A stretch of DNA of 44,963 nt from an uncultured Eubacteriales bacterium (GTDB taxonomy: Bacteria > Bacillota > Clostridia > Lachnospirales > Lachnospiraceae), in NCBI GenBank assembly GCA_951800645.1, contig CATOIK010000020.1, forward strand, positions 1 to 44,963, in the 5' to 3' direction. Made by a program: the position numbers and the translations under genes. The notes under the pieces are model-generated. The model saw only the letters and a program-made list of their open reading frames with translations, searched no databases and was not told the DNA's origin. This document shows positions 1 to 8,938 of this stretch, one piece after another; position 1 is the first letter of the stretch; each line of letters opens with the position of its first letter.

Positions 1-122
1 GGCTCAAAGGAGCCAGGAATCATCTGTATTTTATTTAGTTTGGGTGAAAATGGGAGAAATCTTACCTTTAACACAAAAGCGGCGCTGGAGATCAACTCCA
101 ACACCTGCTTTGTCTACAGTCT

Positions 123-150
123 GAAGAGGCTTAAGGCCTCTTCTTTTTTT
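123..150 (+). terminator. Rho-independent terminator at left edge
   Basis: A perfect 8-bp stem (GAAGAGGC / GCCTCTTC) with a 5-nt loop is followed directly by seven T on the + strand, so it ends a transcript entering from the left. The sequence before it (1-122) is open in two frames, one of which stops at 122-124, but neither frame gives a recognisable protein. I see no identifiable gene in 1-122. Confidence 0.75.
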
Positions 151-168
151 GCAGTCAACTTTCATATT

Positions 169-615
169 TTAAGAACAAATATCCAGATCTCCGCAGCCCT
201 GTGACAGCACATCCACCACAATATTACAATCAGAAACATGGTCGTAGTTGATGTCTAAGGAATAGCGGACGGAAATCTTTAACCGGTCCTCCTGCTCGTC
301 TAGATCAATCTGGTTGGTAGACATGCCCACTACCATCTCTCCCATTGGGGTAACATAGCGGGTGGTGGCTTTCTGGTTTTTTTCAAACACCATGTGGGCA
401 TTGACAGCGCCGGTTTTCATGATGTCCATCTTCTGAGAGGACACCTTCATAATATTTTTGGTGCTTCCCTCAAAACCTTCCATGGTTTCCTCATATACAA
501 TATAATGCTTGCCGTTCTTTTGGTAGTAATCCCCGGCTGTGATGATTTCCACGGCGTCCTGTTCTCCGTCTATGGACTGAAGGCCGCTGATTCTTACAAT
601 CACATCTTTTGTCAT
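169..615 (-). CDS. DUF1934 family protein (YwiB-like beta-barrel)
   Basis: A 148-residue cytoplasmic protein matching the DUF1934 / B. subtilis YwiB family, a small calycin-like beta-barrel of unknown role. Recognisable parts are the N-terminal DVIVRISG strand, the YYQKNGKHYIVYEE hairpin, the central TGAVNAHMVFEKNQ stretch and the late VRYSLDIN strand. The start at 615 is preferred: GGAGG lies 5 nt upstream of that ATG. An ATG at 627 would share one base with the murI stop but has no ribosome-binding site. It lies directly after murI, so the two are probably co-transcribed and translationally coupled. There is no signal peptide. The molecular function is unknown. Confidence 0.85.
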   Translation of the reverse strand: MTKDVIVRISGLQSIDGEQDAVEIITAGDYYQKNGKHYIVYEETMEGFEGSTKNIMKVSSQKMDIMKTGAVNAHMVFEKNQKATTRYVTPMGEMVVGMSTNQIDLDEQEDRLKISVRYSLDINYDHVSDCNIVVDVLSQGCGDLDICS

Positions 616-626
616 AGATTCCTCCA

Positions 627-1454
627 TCAGTAATTTTCTATCTCGATCTGTCTGGTTTCCTTCACTTCGTTAGGCAGAATGGAGGTGGCAAAATCCCTGA
701 ATTTTTCTGCCAGGTCGCTGACAAAAAACTGATACTGCTCTCCTTCAAACGCCTCCTCCGGGTTCCGGTTCATTCCGCTTTTCTTTAACAAATCCCTCAG
801 CTCAATGGCAGTCTCGTAAGCTGGGTTTACCAGCACCACATCCTCCCCCATAATCCGCCTTACCGTAGAGCGGAGCAAAGGATAATGGGTGCAGCCCAGC
901 ACCAGAGTATCGATGTATTTGTTTTTCAGCACACTTAAATACCGGGAAGCGATCTCGTCTGTTACCGAATCGTGAAGAAGCCCTTCTTCCACCAGCGGCA
1001 CAAACAGAGGACAGGCTTTCCCAATTACCTGAATGTCCGGCTTCATCTCCTGCATTACCTTGGTGTAGATACCGCTTCCTACTGTAGCCTCTGTACCAAT
1101 CACGCCGATTCTGCCGTTTCTTGTGGCTGCCACTGCAGTCCGGGCGCCTGCGTTGATTACGCCGATTACCGGAATATCCGTTTCTGCCGCCACTTCATCC
1201 AGTGCATAGGCACTGGCTGTATTGCAGGCGATCACTATGGCCTTTACCCCCTGGCTCTGAAGAAATCGGACGATCTGCCTGGAATACCGAAGGATCGTAT
1301 CCCGCGATTTGCTGCCGTAAGGCACACGGGCCGTATCGCCAAAATACACAATCCGCTCCTCCGGAATCTGCCGCATGATCTCCCTGGCTACTGTCAGCCC
1401 GCCTACCCCTGAATCAAAGATGCCTACCGGGGCATTTCTGTCTGTCTGTATCAT
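627..1454 (-). CDS. murI: Glutamate racemase
   Basis: A 275-residue glutamate racemase that interconverts L- and D-glutamate to supply D-Glu for peptidoglycan stem peptides in the cytoplasm. It shows the N-terminal GIFDSGVGGLTV signature (Asp14), the first catalytic cysteine in ACNTAS (Cys77) and the second in GCTHYPLL (Cys188, His190). The length is normal for the family and both acid/base cysteines are present. A GGAG sits 8 nt before the ATG. It is followed by the DUF1934 gene and preceded by ddl on the same strand, giving a small peptidoglycan-precursor cluster. Confidence 0.97.
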   Translation of the reverse strand: MIQTDRNAPVGIFDSGVGGLTVAREIMRQIPEERIVYFGDTARVPYGSKSRDTILRYSRQIVRFLQSQGVKAIVIACNTASAYALDEVAAETDIPVIGVINAGARTAVAATRNGRIGVIGTEATVGSGIYTKVMQEMKPDIQVIGKACPLFVPLVEEGLLHDSVTDEIASRYLSVLKNKYIDTLVLGCTHYPLLRSTVRRIMGEDVVLVNPAYETAIELRDLLKKSGMNRNPEEAFEGEQYQFFVSDLAEKFRDFATSILPNEVKETRQIEIENY

Positions 1455-1649
1455 AATCTCATTCTCCGATTTCTAAGTTCAAAGATATTGAAACATATCC
1501 TGAAACAGTTTTTGTTATCCAGTGTACGCATCTTGAACGACACATGTTTGAACAGGACGGATAAAATCTGTCATAGACAAACCTGTGTCAGCAAAAGCTG
1601 GCGAACACGGATACAGAAAATGCAGAGAGATATGCTCCACACACTCTCT

Positions 1650-2708
1650 TTAGCGTTCAAAAGCCAGGTCGATCAACCGGTCAATCAGTTCTTTCTTCGG
1701 CACGCCTGCAGCCTCCCACAGCATGGGGTACATGCTGATGGCTGTAAAGCCTGGCAGGGTGTTGATTTCATTGAAGATCACCTCGCCTGCTTCTGTTACA
1801 AAGAAGTCTACCCTGGATAAACCATATCCATCTACTGCATTGAATATTTTTTCTGCCGCTTTTTGCACCTGCTCTGCGGCGTCTCCCGGCAGCCTGGGAT
1901 TTACCACCGTGCGGGATTCCTCATTAAAATACTTGGACTCAAAATCGTAGAAATCTGCCGCTGCCAGAATCTCTCCCACGCCGGAGGACTGAACCGGCTT
2001 CTGGCCGCCGCCGAACACAGCGCACTCTACCTCATGGCCTACGATGGTCTCCTCTACCAGAATCTTCCGGTCATGGCGGGCTGCCTCCTTAAGGCCTGCC
2101 ACCAACTGTTCCCTGTTTTCTGCCTTGCTGACGCCCTTGGAAGAACCGGCGTTAGACGGCTTAATAAATACCGGATAGGAAAACTTCTCCTCTACCTGGC
2201 GGATCACACTGTCCATATCTTTCTCCATCTTCCAGGTCATTACCGGCACATAGGCAGCCTGACGGATGCCTAAATCGTCTACAATAATCTTGGTGTACAA
2301 CTTATCCATGGAAACGGCGGACGCCAGTACACCGCAGCCCACATAAGGAATCTGCGCCAGAGAAAACAGGCCCTGCACCGTGCCGTCCTCACCGTAAAGT
2401 CCGTGAAGTACCGGGAAGGCTGCGTCAATGGGCTCCTCCCAGTAGCGGCCATTTTCCCGGAAGATCACACACTTTCTGGTGGCGTCCGGTGCAATCACGG
2501 CCTCCACCCCGCTCTCTTTCCATGCGCCGGAGCGGATGTCCTCCACAGTCTCCGTCTTTAACCAGCGGCCTTCCTCTGTAATTCCCAAAAGTACCAGATC
2601 GTACTTTTCCGTATCTATCTGTTCAATCACATTTACTGCAGACATACAGGACACCATATGCTCTGAAGACTGTCCGCCAAACAAAACTGCAAGTTTTTTC
2701 TTATCCAT
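1650..2708 (-). CDS. ddl: D-alanine--D-alanine ligase
   Basis: A 352-residue ATP-grasp ligase that makes the D-Ala-D-Ala dipeptide for peptidoglycan. Visible motifs are the N-terminal LFGGQSSEH with the catalytic Glu16, HGLYGEDG, the ATP-binding KPSNAGSSKGV loop and the C-terminal metal-binding FNEINTLPGFT. The start at 2708 is chosen because AGGAGG lies 9 nt upstream; the frame is open 9 codons further but without a ribosome-binding site. A TATAAT on the minus strand at 2745-2750 could be its -10, although no good -35 is seen. The 195-nt gap to murI (1455-1649) holds no gene that I can recognise. Confidence 0.97.
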   Translation of the reverse strand: MDKKKLAVLFGGQSSEHMVSCMSAVNVIEQIDTEKYDLVLLGITEEGRWLKTETVEDIRSGAWKESGVEAVIAPDATRKCVIFRENGRYWEEPIDAAFPVLHGLYGEDGTVQGLFSLAQIPYVGCGVLASAVSMDKLYTKIIVDDLGIRQAAYVPVMTWKMEKDMDSVIRQVEEKFSYPVFIKPSNAGSSKGVSKAENREQLVAGLKEAARHDRKILVEETIVGHEVECAVFGGGQKPVQSSGVGEILAAADFYDFESKYFNEESRTVVNPRLPGDAAEQVQKAAEKIFNAVDGYGLSRVDFFVTEAGEVIFNEINTLPGFTAISMYPMLWEAAGVPKKELIDRLIDLAFER

Positions 2709-2816
2709 GAAATTTTTCCTCCTGATGGGTTCCACTTCTGACTAATTATACCATATGTGTCAATACTAAAAAACAGAAACCAAGTGAAATTACAACTGTA
2801 TGAGGAGGATTTTTAT

Positions 2817-3494
2817 ATGCTGCACACCAATCTGTCTCAAAATAACGCCGATTCCGCAGGCTGGAAATGCTGCGGCCTGCTTTCCCTTTGCTTTCTGCTG
2901 CTGGGCCTGCTTCTTTCCATGAACACAATCCGGTCAGAAAACGAGGCACTGGCCAGCCGTCTTTCCCCTTCCATTCTCCGGTTCCATATTCTGGCCAACA
3001 GCGACAGCAAAGAAGACCAGCAGGTAAAGCTGGAGGTGCGGAGCCTGGTTCTGGATTATGTACAAAAGCATCTGCCCCCAGACGCCGGCAAAGCCGATAC
3101 CATTCGTTACCTGAATACCAATCAGACAGAAATTGAATCCATGGCCGACAGCTACTTAAAAAGCCGGGGCTTTGACTATACTGCCAGCCTGGAGCTGACT
3201 AACTGCTATTTTCCCAGCCGCACCTACGACAGCCTTACCTTTCCCTCAGGCTATTACGATGCAGCCCGCATCCTGCTGGGAAAAGGGGAAGGGCATAACT
3301 GGTGGTGCGTCCTTTACCCCCGCTTCTGCTTTGTAGACGCCGCCTGTAAAGCAGTGCCGGAGGAAAGCCGGGAGCAGCTGAAGGCAGACATAAAACAGGA
3401 CGATTATCTTGCTTTAAAGCAGGATAACCGTCCTGAGATCACCTTTCGTTTTCGGTTGTTTCCCTCCGTCACTCTACGGCAGCCAGGCCCATAA
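2817..3494 (+). CDS. spoIIR: Stage II sporulation protein R
   Basis: A 225-residue SpoIIR, the forespore-secreted signal that triggers SpoIIGA to cleave pro-sigma-E in the mother cell. An N-terminal hydrophobic segment (about residues 20-36) serves as signal or anchor. The SpoIIR core follows: ILRFHILANSDS, KLEVRSLVLDY, a YFPSRTYDS strand, FPSGYYDAARILLG and the diagnostic GHNWWCVLYPRFCF. The ATG at 2817 has GAGGAGG 8 nt upstream, so the longer frame from 2757 is not used. In B. subtilis spoIIR is sigma-F dependent, but I could not pick out a clear sigma-F promoter here. Its last 26 bases overlap the 3' end of the convergent TolC-like gene. It indicates a sporulating lineage. Confidence 0.95.
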   Translation: MLHTNLSQNNADSAGWKCCGLLSLCFLLLGLLLSMNTIRSENEALASRLSPSILRFHILANSDSKEDQQVKLEVRSLVLDYVQKHLPPDAGKADTIRYLNTNQTEIESMADSYLKSRGFDYTASLELTNCYFPSRTYDSLTFPSGYYDAARILLGKGEGHNWWCVLYPRFCFVDAACKAVPEESREQLKADIKQDDYLALKQDNRPEITFRFRLFPSVTLRQPGP

Positions 3495-4656
3495 CACCCC
3501 AGTCATAGTTCTCCATAGCCTGCCACAGCTCTAAGCTGGCGGATTCAAAAGCCGCCTTCTTCTGGTTGTAAGCAATCTGAGCGCCCACATACTGGGCCTC
3601 TGACAGCATACCGTTCTGATGCTGGCGGGTAGCTGCGCCAAAGCTTTTCTCTGCAGCCGTAAATCCGGTGGCTGCCGCATCATAGGCCGCTTTTTTATCC
3701 ATTACCTCCTGATACAGCCGCTGCATCTCAATGGTCAGCTTCTGCTCTCCCTCCTGAATCATGTTCAGCCGGATTTCTACGCCGGAGGAGGTTCTGGCCT
3801 TGGAAGAAGTCCGCTGGCCAATCAGAGTGTAGTTGTTGCCAATAGCCTTTTTCGTGTCTTCCTCCAGGTTCATGCCGTTTAGCCGGTTCATATCAAAAGC
3901 CGGCACTGGCCGGATGTCCGGGTTCGTGTCAGGGTCATACCCCAGCATCAGGCAAAGGGTGCGGCGCAGGCTGTCCATCTGACTGTTTAAGGAGGCCAGT
4001 TGAGACTGGCCGGAAAGGAGACTTGCCTGGGCAGACAGCACATCCTTATCTGTTGCCAGGCCTAAGCTCTGCATCCGCTGGTACATATCGTACTGCTTCT
4101 GATAAAGCTGCGCCATGGTTTCTAAAGTGGCCGCATTTTTCCGAATCATATCATAGCCGATTAAAGCCTGCTGGACGCCGGCCGTCATCTGCCGCTCAAA
4201 CTGGCGAATCTGTCCGGTAGCGGACTTGTTGCTGTCCCACTCATTTACCGTGTTCCGCATCCCCCGCAGGGTGCTTTTATAAGCGTTTCCCAGACTTTTT
4301 CCCGTAGCAACCAGAACTGGATTTCCCGTCAGATTTCCCAAATCCACATAGCTGTCCGCCATGTCGATAACCGTGTCATACTGGCTTTCCAGCTCTGTCA
4401 CCACATTGGCGTAGTCCTGCTTGGTGTCCTTGTAGGTCTTCCAGGCCTCCGAAATAGCCGGATTGTACTCCCGCACCCGCAGCTGCACCTCGTCATACTC
4501 CAGCACATTGTCCTGCAGTCTTGCCAGTTCTTCAGCCGTATAAGGCTCCGGCTCCGGAGAGGCGCCGGGGCCGGTGGGAGCTGCAAAGGCAGCCGCCGGA
4601 GCAGACAGGAACAGTCCTGCTGCCAGCACGGCACAAAGTATGTTTTTCTCTCTCAT
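3469..4656 (-). CDS. TolC-family protein, second copy of the efflux operon
   Basis: A 395-residue exported protein of the TolC / outer-membrane efflux family. A signal peptide (KNILCAVLAAGLFLSAPAAAFA) is followed by long amphipathic helices rich in Gln, Ala and Leu. Typical TolC-repeat features are the LATDKDVLSAQASLLSGQSQL helix and the LGYDPDTNPDIRPVP turn. It shares the N-terminal motif (LARLQDNVLEYDE) and overall layout with the neighbouring 389-residue protein, so the two are tandem paralogs. It is the last gene of the operon, 12 nt after its paralog, with GGGAGG before the ATG. In Gram-negatives TolC forms the outer-membrane duct; its role in a cell without an outer membrane is unclear. 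Its 3' end overlaps spoIIR. Confidence 0.85.
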   Translation of the reverse strand: MREKNILCAVLAAGLFLSAPAAAFAAPTGPGASPEPEPYTAEELARLQDNVLEYDEVQLRVREYNPAISEAWKTYKDTKQDYANVVTELESQYDTVIDMADSYVDLGNLTGNPVLVATGKSLGNAYKSTLRGMRNTVNEWDSNKSATGQIRQFERQMTAGVQQALIGYDMIRKNAATLETMAQLYQKQYDMYQRMQSLGLATDKDVLSAQASLLSGQSQLASLNSQMDSLRRTLCLMLGYDPDTNPDIRPVPAFDMNRLNGMNLEEDTKKAIGNNYTLIGQRTSSKARTSSGVEIRLNMIQEGEQKLTIEMQRLYQEVMDKKAAYDAAATGFTAAEKSFGAATRQHQNGMLSEAQYVGAQIAYNQKKAAFESASLELWQAMENYDWGVMGLAAVE

Positions 4657-4668
4657 CAGGCACCTCCC

Positions 4669-5838
4669 TTAGGAAACACTGGCCAGTCCGTTTACGGACC
4701 AGTCGTAGGTCTCCATGGTCTGGAACAGGTTCAAATCTGCTGCCTGCAGCGCCAGCTCCTTCATACGGACAGTCTGCTGCTGGCTTTCCATCTGGTTTTT
4801 GCTGGCATTACCCTGATTAAACTGAGTCTCTAAGCTCTGCAGGTTTCTCTGCTCCAACTGAAGTTCTGCCGCTGCCTGGTCGTAGGAAAGCTTTGCTGTC
4901 AGCACATTCTGATAACCGCTGACCAGGGCAGATGCAATCTTTTGCTCATTGTCTGCGATGGTTTTATTTAAGGATTCCCTGGTTGCAGAATCCGTTGCAT
5001 TTGCCAGCTTCTTTTTATTTACCTGCAAAGCATAGTTATTCTCCAGAGCCTTTTCCAAATCTGTCTGAGGATTCATAATACTGATTCTGTTTACATCTGC
5101 TGATGGAACCGGCTGGATCTTCGGAGCGGCGTTATACTGCCAGCCCAGCATTACCTGCAGCTTCTGGCGCAGGTTTTCCAAGCCGGCCCTGGCAGACTCC
5201 ACATTCCGCTCTGCTGTCATCAGTGCTTCCTGGGCGTTTAATACATCCACCTGGGTAGCCATTCCGACCGCTGCTTTGGTCTGAGCAGAATTCAGGGCTG
5301 TCCGGGCCTGCTCTCTGGCAATTTCTGCAGTCTGAATTTCCAAAAGCCCCTTCTGATAGCCAATCATATTGGTCTGGGCCACCGTCACCAGGGTTTTCTC
5401 TGCCTGCTTATAATTCAGATAAATAATCTCGCTGTCTTCTAAATTATCGTCTGCCTGCTTCACCAGATTGTCTGCCTGGATTTCTGCCATCAGCACGGAA
5501 GCTACCGCCATGCCGTAGGTAGGATCGTCGGAATCCGGATAGCTTAAGTTGGAGTAGATTTCTTCGGCCATATCCCGGTACTTCTGGGAAACATCGTCTT
5601 TGGTGTTGCCATACTCCCGCTTAAACTCGTTTAAGCTCATCTGGTTGGTCTGGACTGTGGCGTTGTACTCAGCGATCAGATCTTCAATCTCGCCGTACTC
5701 CAGCACATTGTCACGCAGCCGTTCCCACTCCTCTGCCGTCCGGGCAAACTCCGGACTGGCGGCGAAGGCTCCAAAGGGGGCTGCGCCAGCCAGACAAACT
5801 GCAAGTCCTAACGACATTACCTGTCTCGTTTTCTTCAT
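4669..5838 (-). CDS. TolC-family protein, first copy of the efflux operon
   Basis: A 389-residue exported protein of the TolC family. A signal peptide ends near AFAASPEF, followed by LRDNVLEYGEIEDLIAEYN and coiled-coil helices including VGMATQVDVLNAQEALMTAERNV and a LGWQYNAAPKIQPVP turn, as in outer-membrane efflux proteins. GGAGG lies upstream of the ATG. It sits 38 nt after the RND pump gene and 12 nt before its paralog, so all belong to one leftward transcript. The family assignment is firm at fold level; the protein may act as a periplasm-like wall-spanning accessory or as a partner of the membrane-fusion protein, which is inference. Confidence 0.85.
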   Translation of the reverse strand: MKKTRQVMSLGLAVCLAGAAPFGAFAASPEFARTAEEWERLRDNVLEYGEIEDLIAEYNATVQTNQMSLNEFKREYGNTKDDVSQKYRDMAEEIYSNLSYPDSDDPTYGMAVASVLMAEIQADNLVKQADDNLEDSEIIYLNYKQAEKTLVTVAQTNMIGYQKGLLEIQTAEIAREQARTALNSAQTKAAVGMATQVDVLNAQEALMTAERNVESARAGLENLRQKLQVMLGWQYNAAPKIQPVPSADVNRISIMNPQTDLEKALENNYALQVNKKKLANATDSATRESLNKTIADNEQKIASALVSGYQNVLTAKLSYDQAAAELQLEQRNLQSLETQFNQGNASKNQMESQQQTVRMKELALQAADLNLFQTMETYDWSVNGLASVS

Positions 5839-5876
5839 TCTTTATTCCTCCGCTTTTTATGTAAGCATGTCATTGT

Positions 5877-8800
5877 TTAGTCGTAATTGGGTTCCGGCTT
5901 TTTCTTCCGGTTTATCACTGCGTAGTAAACCGGCAGCATCAGAAGCGCCAGAACAGTGGAGGCGATAAGGCCGCCCATATCTACCAGAGCCAGGCCCTGC
6001 AATGTTTTACCGCTGTCGCCGTAAGCAAAGGCCATGGGCACCATAGCTACAATGGTAGTTAAGGTCGTCATCAGAATGGGCCGCAAACGGGTAGCCCCCG
6101 CCTCAATGAGGGCCGTCTCCAAATCCATCTCCTGCCGGTACTGGTTTACTGTATCCACATAAAGAATACCGTTGTTTACTACCGTACCGATCAAAATCAG
6201 GAAGCCCAGCAGAGAAACCATACTGATAGGCACATCCGTCAGGAACAGCAAACTGAAGGAACCAATCAGCGCAAAGGGGATGGTGGTCATTACCATAATG
6301 GAGAACTTAGGCGACTCAAACTGGGCTGCCATAACTACAAATACCAGGAAGGCTGCCACTGCAATAGCATTTCCCAGGTTGGAAAACTCCTCCATCATAG
6401 CCTGGTCCATAGAGTTGGTTGCCCGGTTAATATTTGGCCCCATATGCTTCTCTACCACTTCCTGATAAAGCTGCTTCTCAATGGAGTCAATGACGCGGGG
6501 ATCATCGGTCATCAGATCGCCAGTGATGGTTACCTGATACTGCTTGTTGCTGCGGATAATAGTAGCCGGGCTGTCCTTAAAGCGGATCTCTGCCACATCG
6601 GTCAGGGCCACAAAACCGCCTGCATTGTTCATCAGCACAATGCCCTGCAGCTCGTCAATGGTGTCATACTGATCTCTGGGGTATTCTACCATAACGCTGA
6701 TTTCCTCGCCGTCTACCTCTAAGGTAGTGGCCTCGGTCCCGCCTAAAATACTGCTGACGGTTCCCGCTATCTGCTGCGGGGTAATGTTCTCTGCTGCAGC
6801 CTTCACTGCGTCAATATCCAGCTTTACAACCGGAGCTGCGTTTTCCAGAGAAGTATGTACCTTAGTTACCTCCGGCCGTTCCAAAAGTTCTGCTGCGATC
6901 TGATCTGACGCCTCTTTCAGCTCATCGTACTGAGTGCCCTCAAGAATGTACTCCACACCGCCGCCGGTGGAAATCATGTTCATGGAAGAAGACGCGCTAA
7001 CGCTGATATTGGCGCCTACTACCTGGTTCATCAGCTTTTTCCATTCTTTTACCACTTCATCGGTCTCACGCACTCTGTCGTCCTTTAAATAAGCCGTCAG
7101 AGATGCGCCGCTTCCGGTCATGGCGCTCATGCCGCTTCCTCCGGAGGTCAGCATATAAGAATCCAAGTCCGGATCATCCCTGAGCAGGGCTTCTACCTGA
7201 CTGTAAATCTTGTTGTTTTCCTCTACCGTCATACCGGGACGGGTAGCAATATTGACATCGATGGTGCCGGTATCGTCTGCCACCATCAGCTCCATCCGCA
7301 GCTGGCCAGCCATCATAATGGAAGCCACCAGAAGAAGAATGGAAGTAATAATCACTGCCGCCTTATGCCGCAGGAACTTTTTCATCGTTTTCCGATACCA
7401 GTCCTGCATAACCTTTAAGGGTACGCTCATGGGAGAATTTTCTTTCTCTCTGGGCCGGTACATACAGTAACATAAGGGCACAATGGTCATTGCACTGATA
7501 AGGGAAGCCACCATACAGAAGATGATGGTAAAGCCCAGAGGCTTAAACATCTGTCCTGTCAGGCCTTTTAACAGCGCCAGAGGCAGGAATACCACGCAGG
7601 TGGTAACCGTACCGCCTAAAATAGACTGAAGCACAACGCCGCTTCCGGTAAGAGCCGCCTCCCGGTAGCCTACAAAGCCTTTGCCCCTGGTGGAACGGAA
7701 ACAGCTTTCCAGAACTACGATGGAGTTATCCACCATCATACCAACGCCCAGTACCAGACTGGACAGGGTTACTACATTTAAGGTAAAGCCCATGCCCTTC
7801 ATCAGAATCAGCGACGCCAGAATAGAAATCGGAATAGAAGTTCCTACAATCAGGGACGCTTTGATCTCGCCGAAGAACAGGAAAATAATGATCATGGAAA
7901 CAATGACCGCCATGGCCATGGTCTGCCATACGCTGGATAAGGAGCTTTCAATCTCCTCACTGCTGTCGTAAACTACCACTGCTTCCAGGTTTTCATCGTT
8001 TTCCATCAGCCGGCCAATGGTGGACCGCACTTCTTTTGCCACATCCATGGCCGCTGCGCTCTGCTGCTTCATGATGCTGACAGAGACGGTATCTTTTCCG
8101 TTGTAGCGGGCCACTCCTGCTGCGTCTTCCAGAGAAGCGCCGATATTTGCCACATCCTCCAGATAGATCATGTTGCCGTTTCCCAGGGTAATGGGAATCT
8201 GTTTTAATAAATCCACCGTGTCATACTCGGTTCCTGCGCTGACCGCCAGTTTCTGACCGCCAACGATGGTGTCTCCCACCGGGAAAGTAAAGTCTGCGCT
8301 GCCAATAGAGGCGGCAATGGAATTCATATTCAGATGATACTGCTCCAGTTTTTCCGGAATCAGTTCAATCTTGATGTATTCTTCCTGACCGCCGCTGACG
8401 CTGACATCAGAAACCGTAGTAATCTTCTCAAACTCCGGAACCATCACATTGTTGACATAGTTGTAAAGGTTCGACTCCGTCTCGTGGTTTACGGAAAGGA
8501 TAAGGGCCGGCATCTCATCGATGTTCATCTCAATGATGGCCGGAGTTTCACAGTCGTCGGGAAGGGACATTTCGATTAAGTCCATCTTCTTTTTTAAGTC
8601 GTCATAGGCTTCTGTAATGTCTTTGCCGTAATCATACTGGATAATAACCATGGACATATTTTCCATGGACATGGACTGAATGGTGTCGATACCGCTTAAG
8701 GAACCGATTTGGGCCTCAATTTCCGTAGTTACCAGGTCATTCACATCCTCCGGGCTGGCGCCGGGATAAAGGGTGGCTACTACCAGCATGGGCATATCCA

Positions 8801-8918
8801 TCGTAGGCATCAGCTCTAACTTGGATGAGAAGATAGACTGAAGACCGAATACCAGCAGACACAACACCACCAGTACCGTGGTAACCGGGCGTCTAAGGAC
8901 TGATTTTGTTAATCCCAT
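5877..8918 (-). CDS. RND-family efflux transporter (HAE1/AcrB-like)
   Basis: A 1013-residue resistance-nodulation-division pump. It has the classic plan: one N-terminal membrane helix (TTVLVVLCLLVFGLQ), a large extracytoplasmic porter domain, a six-helix bundle, then the same arrangement repeated. The proton-relay Asp is present in TM4 (GVGMMVDNSIVVLE). The second half carries VPISMVSLLGFLILIGTVVNNGILYVDT. AGGAGG lies 9 nt before the ATG. The closest functional comparison among Gram-positives is B. subtilis SwrC; substrates could be detergents, bile acids, lipids or lipopeptides, but nothing in the sequence decides. It lies between the membrane-fusion gene and two TolC-like genes under a TetR regulator. 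Confidence 0.95.
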   Translation of the reverse strand: MGLTKSVLRRPVTTVLVVLCLLVFGLQSIFSSKLELMPTMDMPMLVVATLYPGASPEDVNDLVTTEIEAQIGSLSGIDTIQSMSMENMSMVIIQYDYGKDITEAYDDLKKKMDLIEMSLPDDCETPAIIEMNIDEMPALILSVNHETESNLYNYVNNVMVPEFEKITTVSDVSVSGGQEEYIKIELIPEKLEQYHLNMNSIAASIGSADFTFPVGDTIVGGQKLAVSAGTEYDTVDLLKQIPITLGNGNMIYLEDVANIGASLEDAAGVARYNGKDTVSVSIMKQQSAAAMDVAKEVRSTIGRLMENDENLEAVVVYDSSEEIESSLSSVWQTMAMAVIVSMIIIFLFFGEIKASLIVGTSIPISILASLILMKGMGFTLNVVTLSSLVLGVGMMVDNSIVVLESCFRSTRGKGFVGYREAALTGSGVVLQSILGGTVTTCVVFLPLALLKGLTGQMFKPLGFTIIFCMVASLISAMTIVPLCYCMYRPREKENSPMSVPLKVMQDWYRKTMKKFLRHKAAVIITSILLLVASIMMAGQLRMELMVADDTGTIDVNIATRPGMTVEENNKIYSQVEALLRDDPDLDSYMLTSGGSGMSAMTGSGASLTAYLKDDRVRETDEVVKEWKKLMNQVVGANISVSASSSMNMISTGGGVEYILEGTQYDELKEASDQIAAELLERPEVTKVHTSLENAAPVVKLDIDAVKAAAENITPQQIAGTVSSILGGTEATTLEVDGEEISVMVEYPRDQYDTIDELQGIVLMNNAGGFVALTDVAEIRFKDSPATIIRSNKQYQVTITGDLMTDDPRVIDSIEKQLYQEVVEKHMGPNINRATNSMDQAMMEEFSNLGNAIAVAAFLVFVVMAAQFESPKFSIMVMTTIPFALIGSFSLLFLTDVPISMVSLLGFLILIGTVVNNGILYVDTVNQYRQEMDLETALIEAGATRLRPILMTTLTTIVAMVPMAFAYGDSGKTLQGLALVDMGGLIASTVLALLMLPVYYAVINRKKKPEPNYD

Positions 8919-8938
8919 TGATGTCTTCCTCCTGTCTC

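Noticed and set aside
1..122. Open frames to the left of the first terminator
   Set aside because: Two frames are open but neither yields a recognisable protein, so no gene was called.
1455..1649. Possible ddl terminator (AGAGAG / CTCTCT) between ddl and murI
   Set aside because: The stem is only about 6 bp with a long loop and the following T-run is interrupted.
1488..1820. 110-codon + strand frame
   Set aside because: It lies antisense to ddl and its 3' gap, has no ribosome-binding site and no family resemblance.
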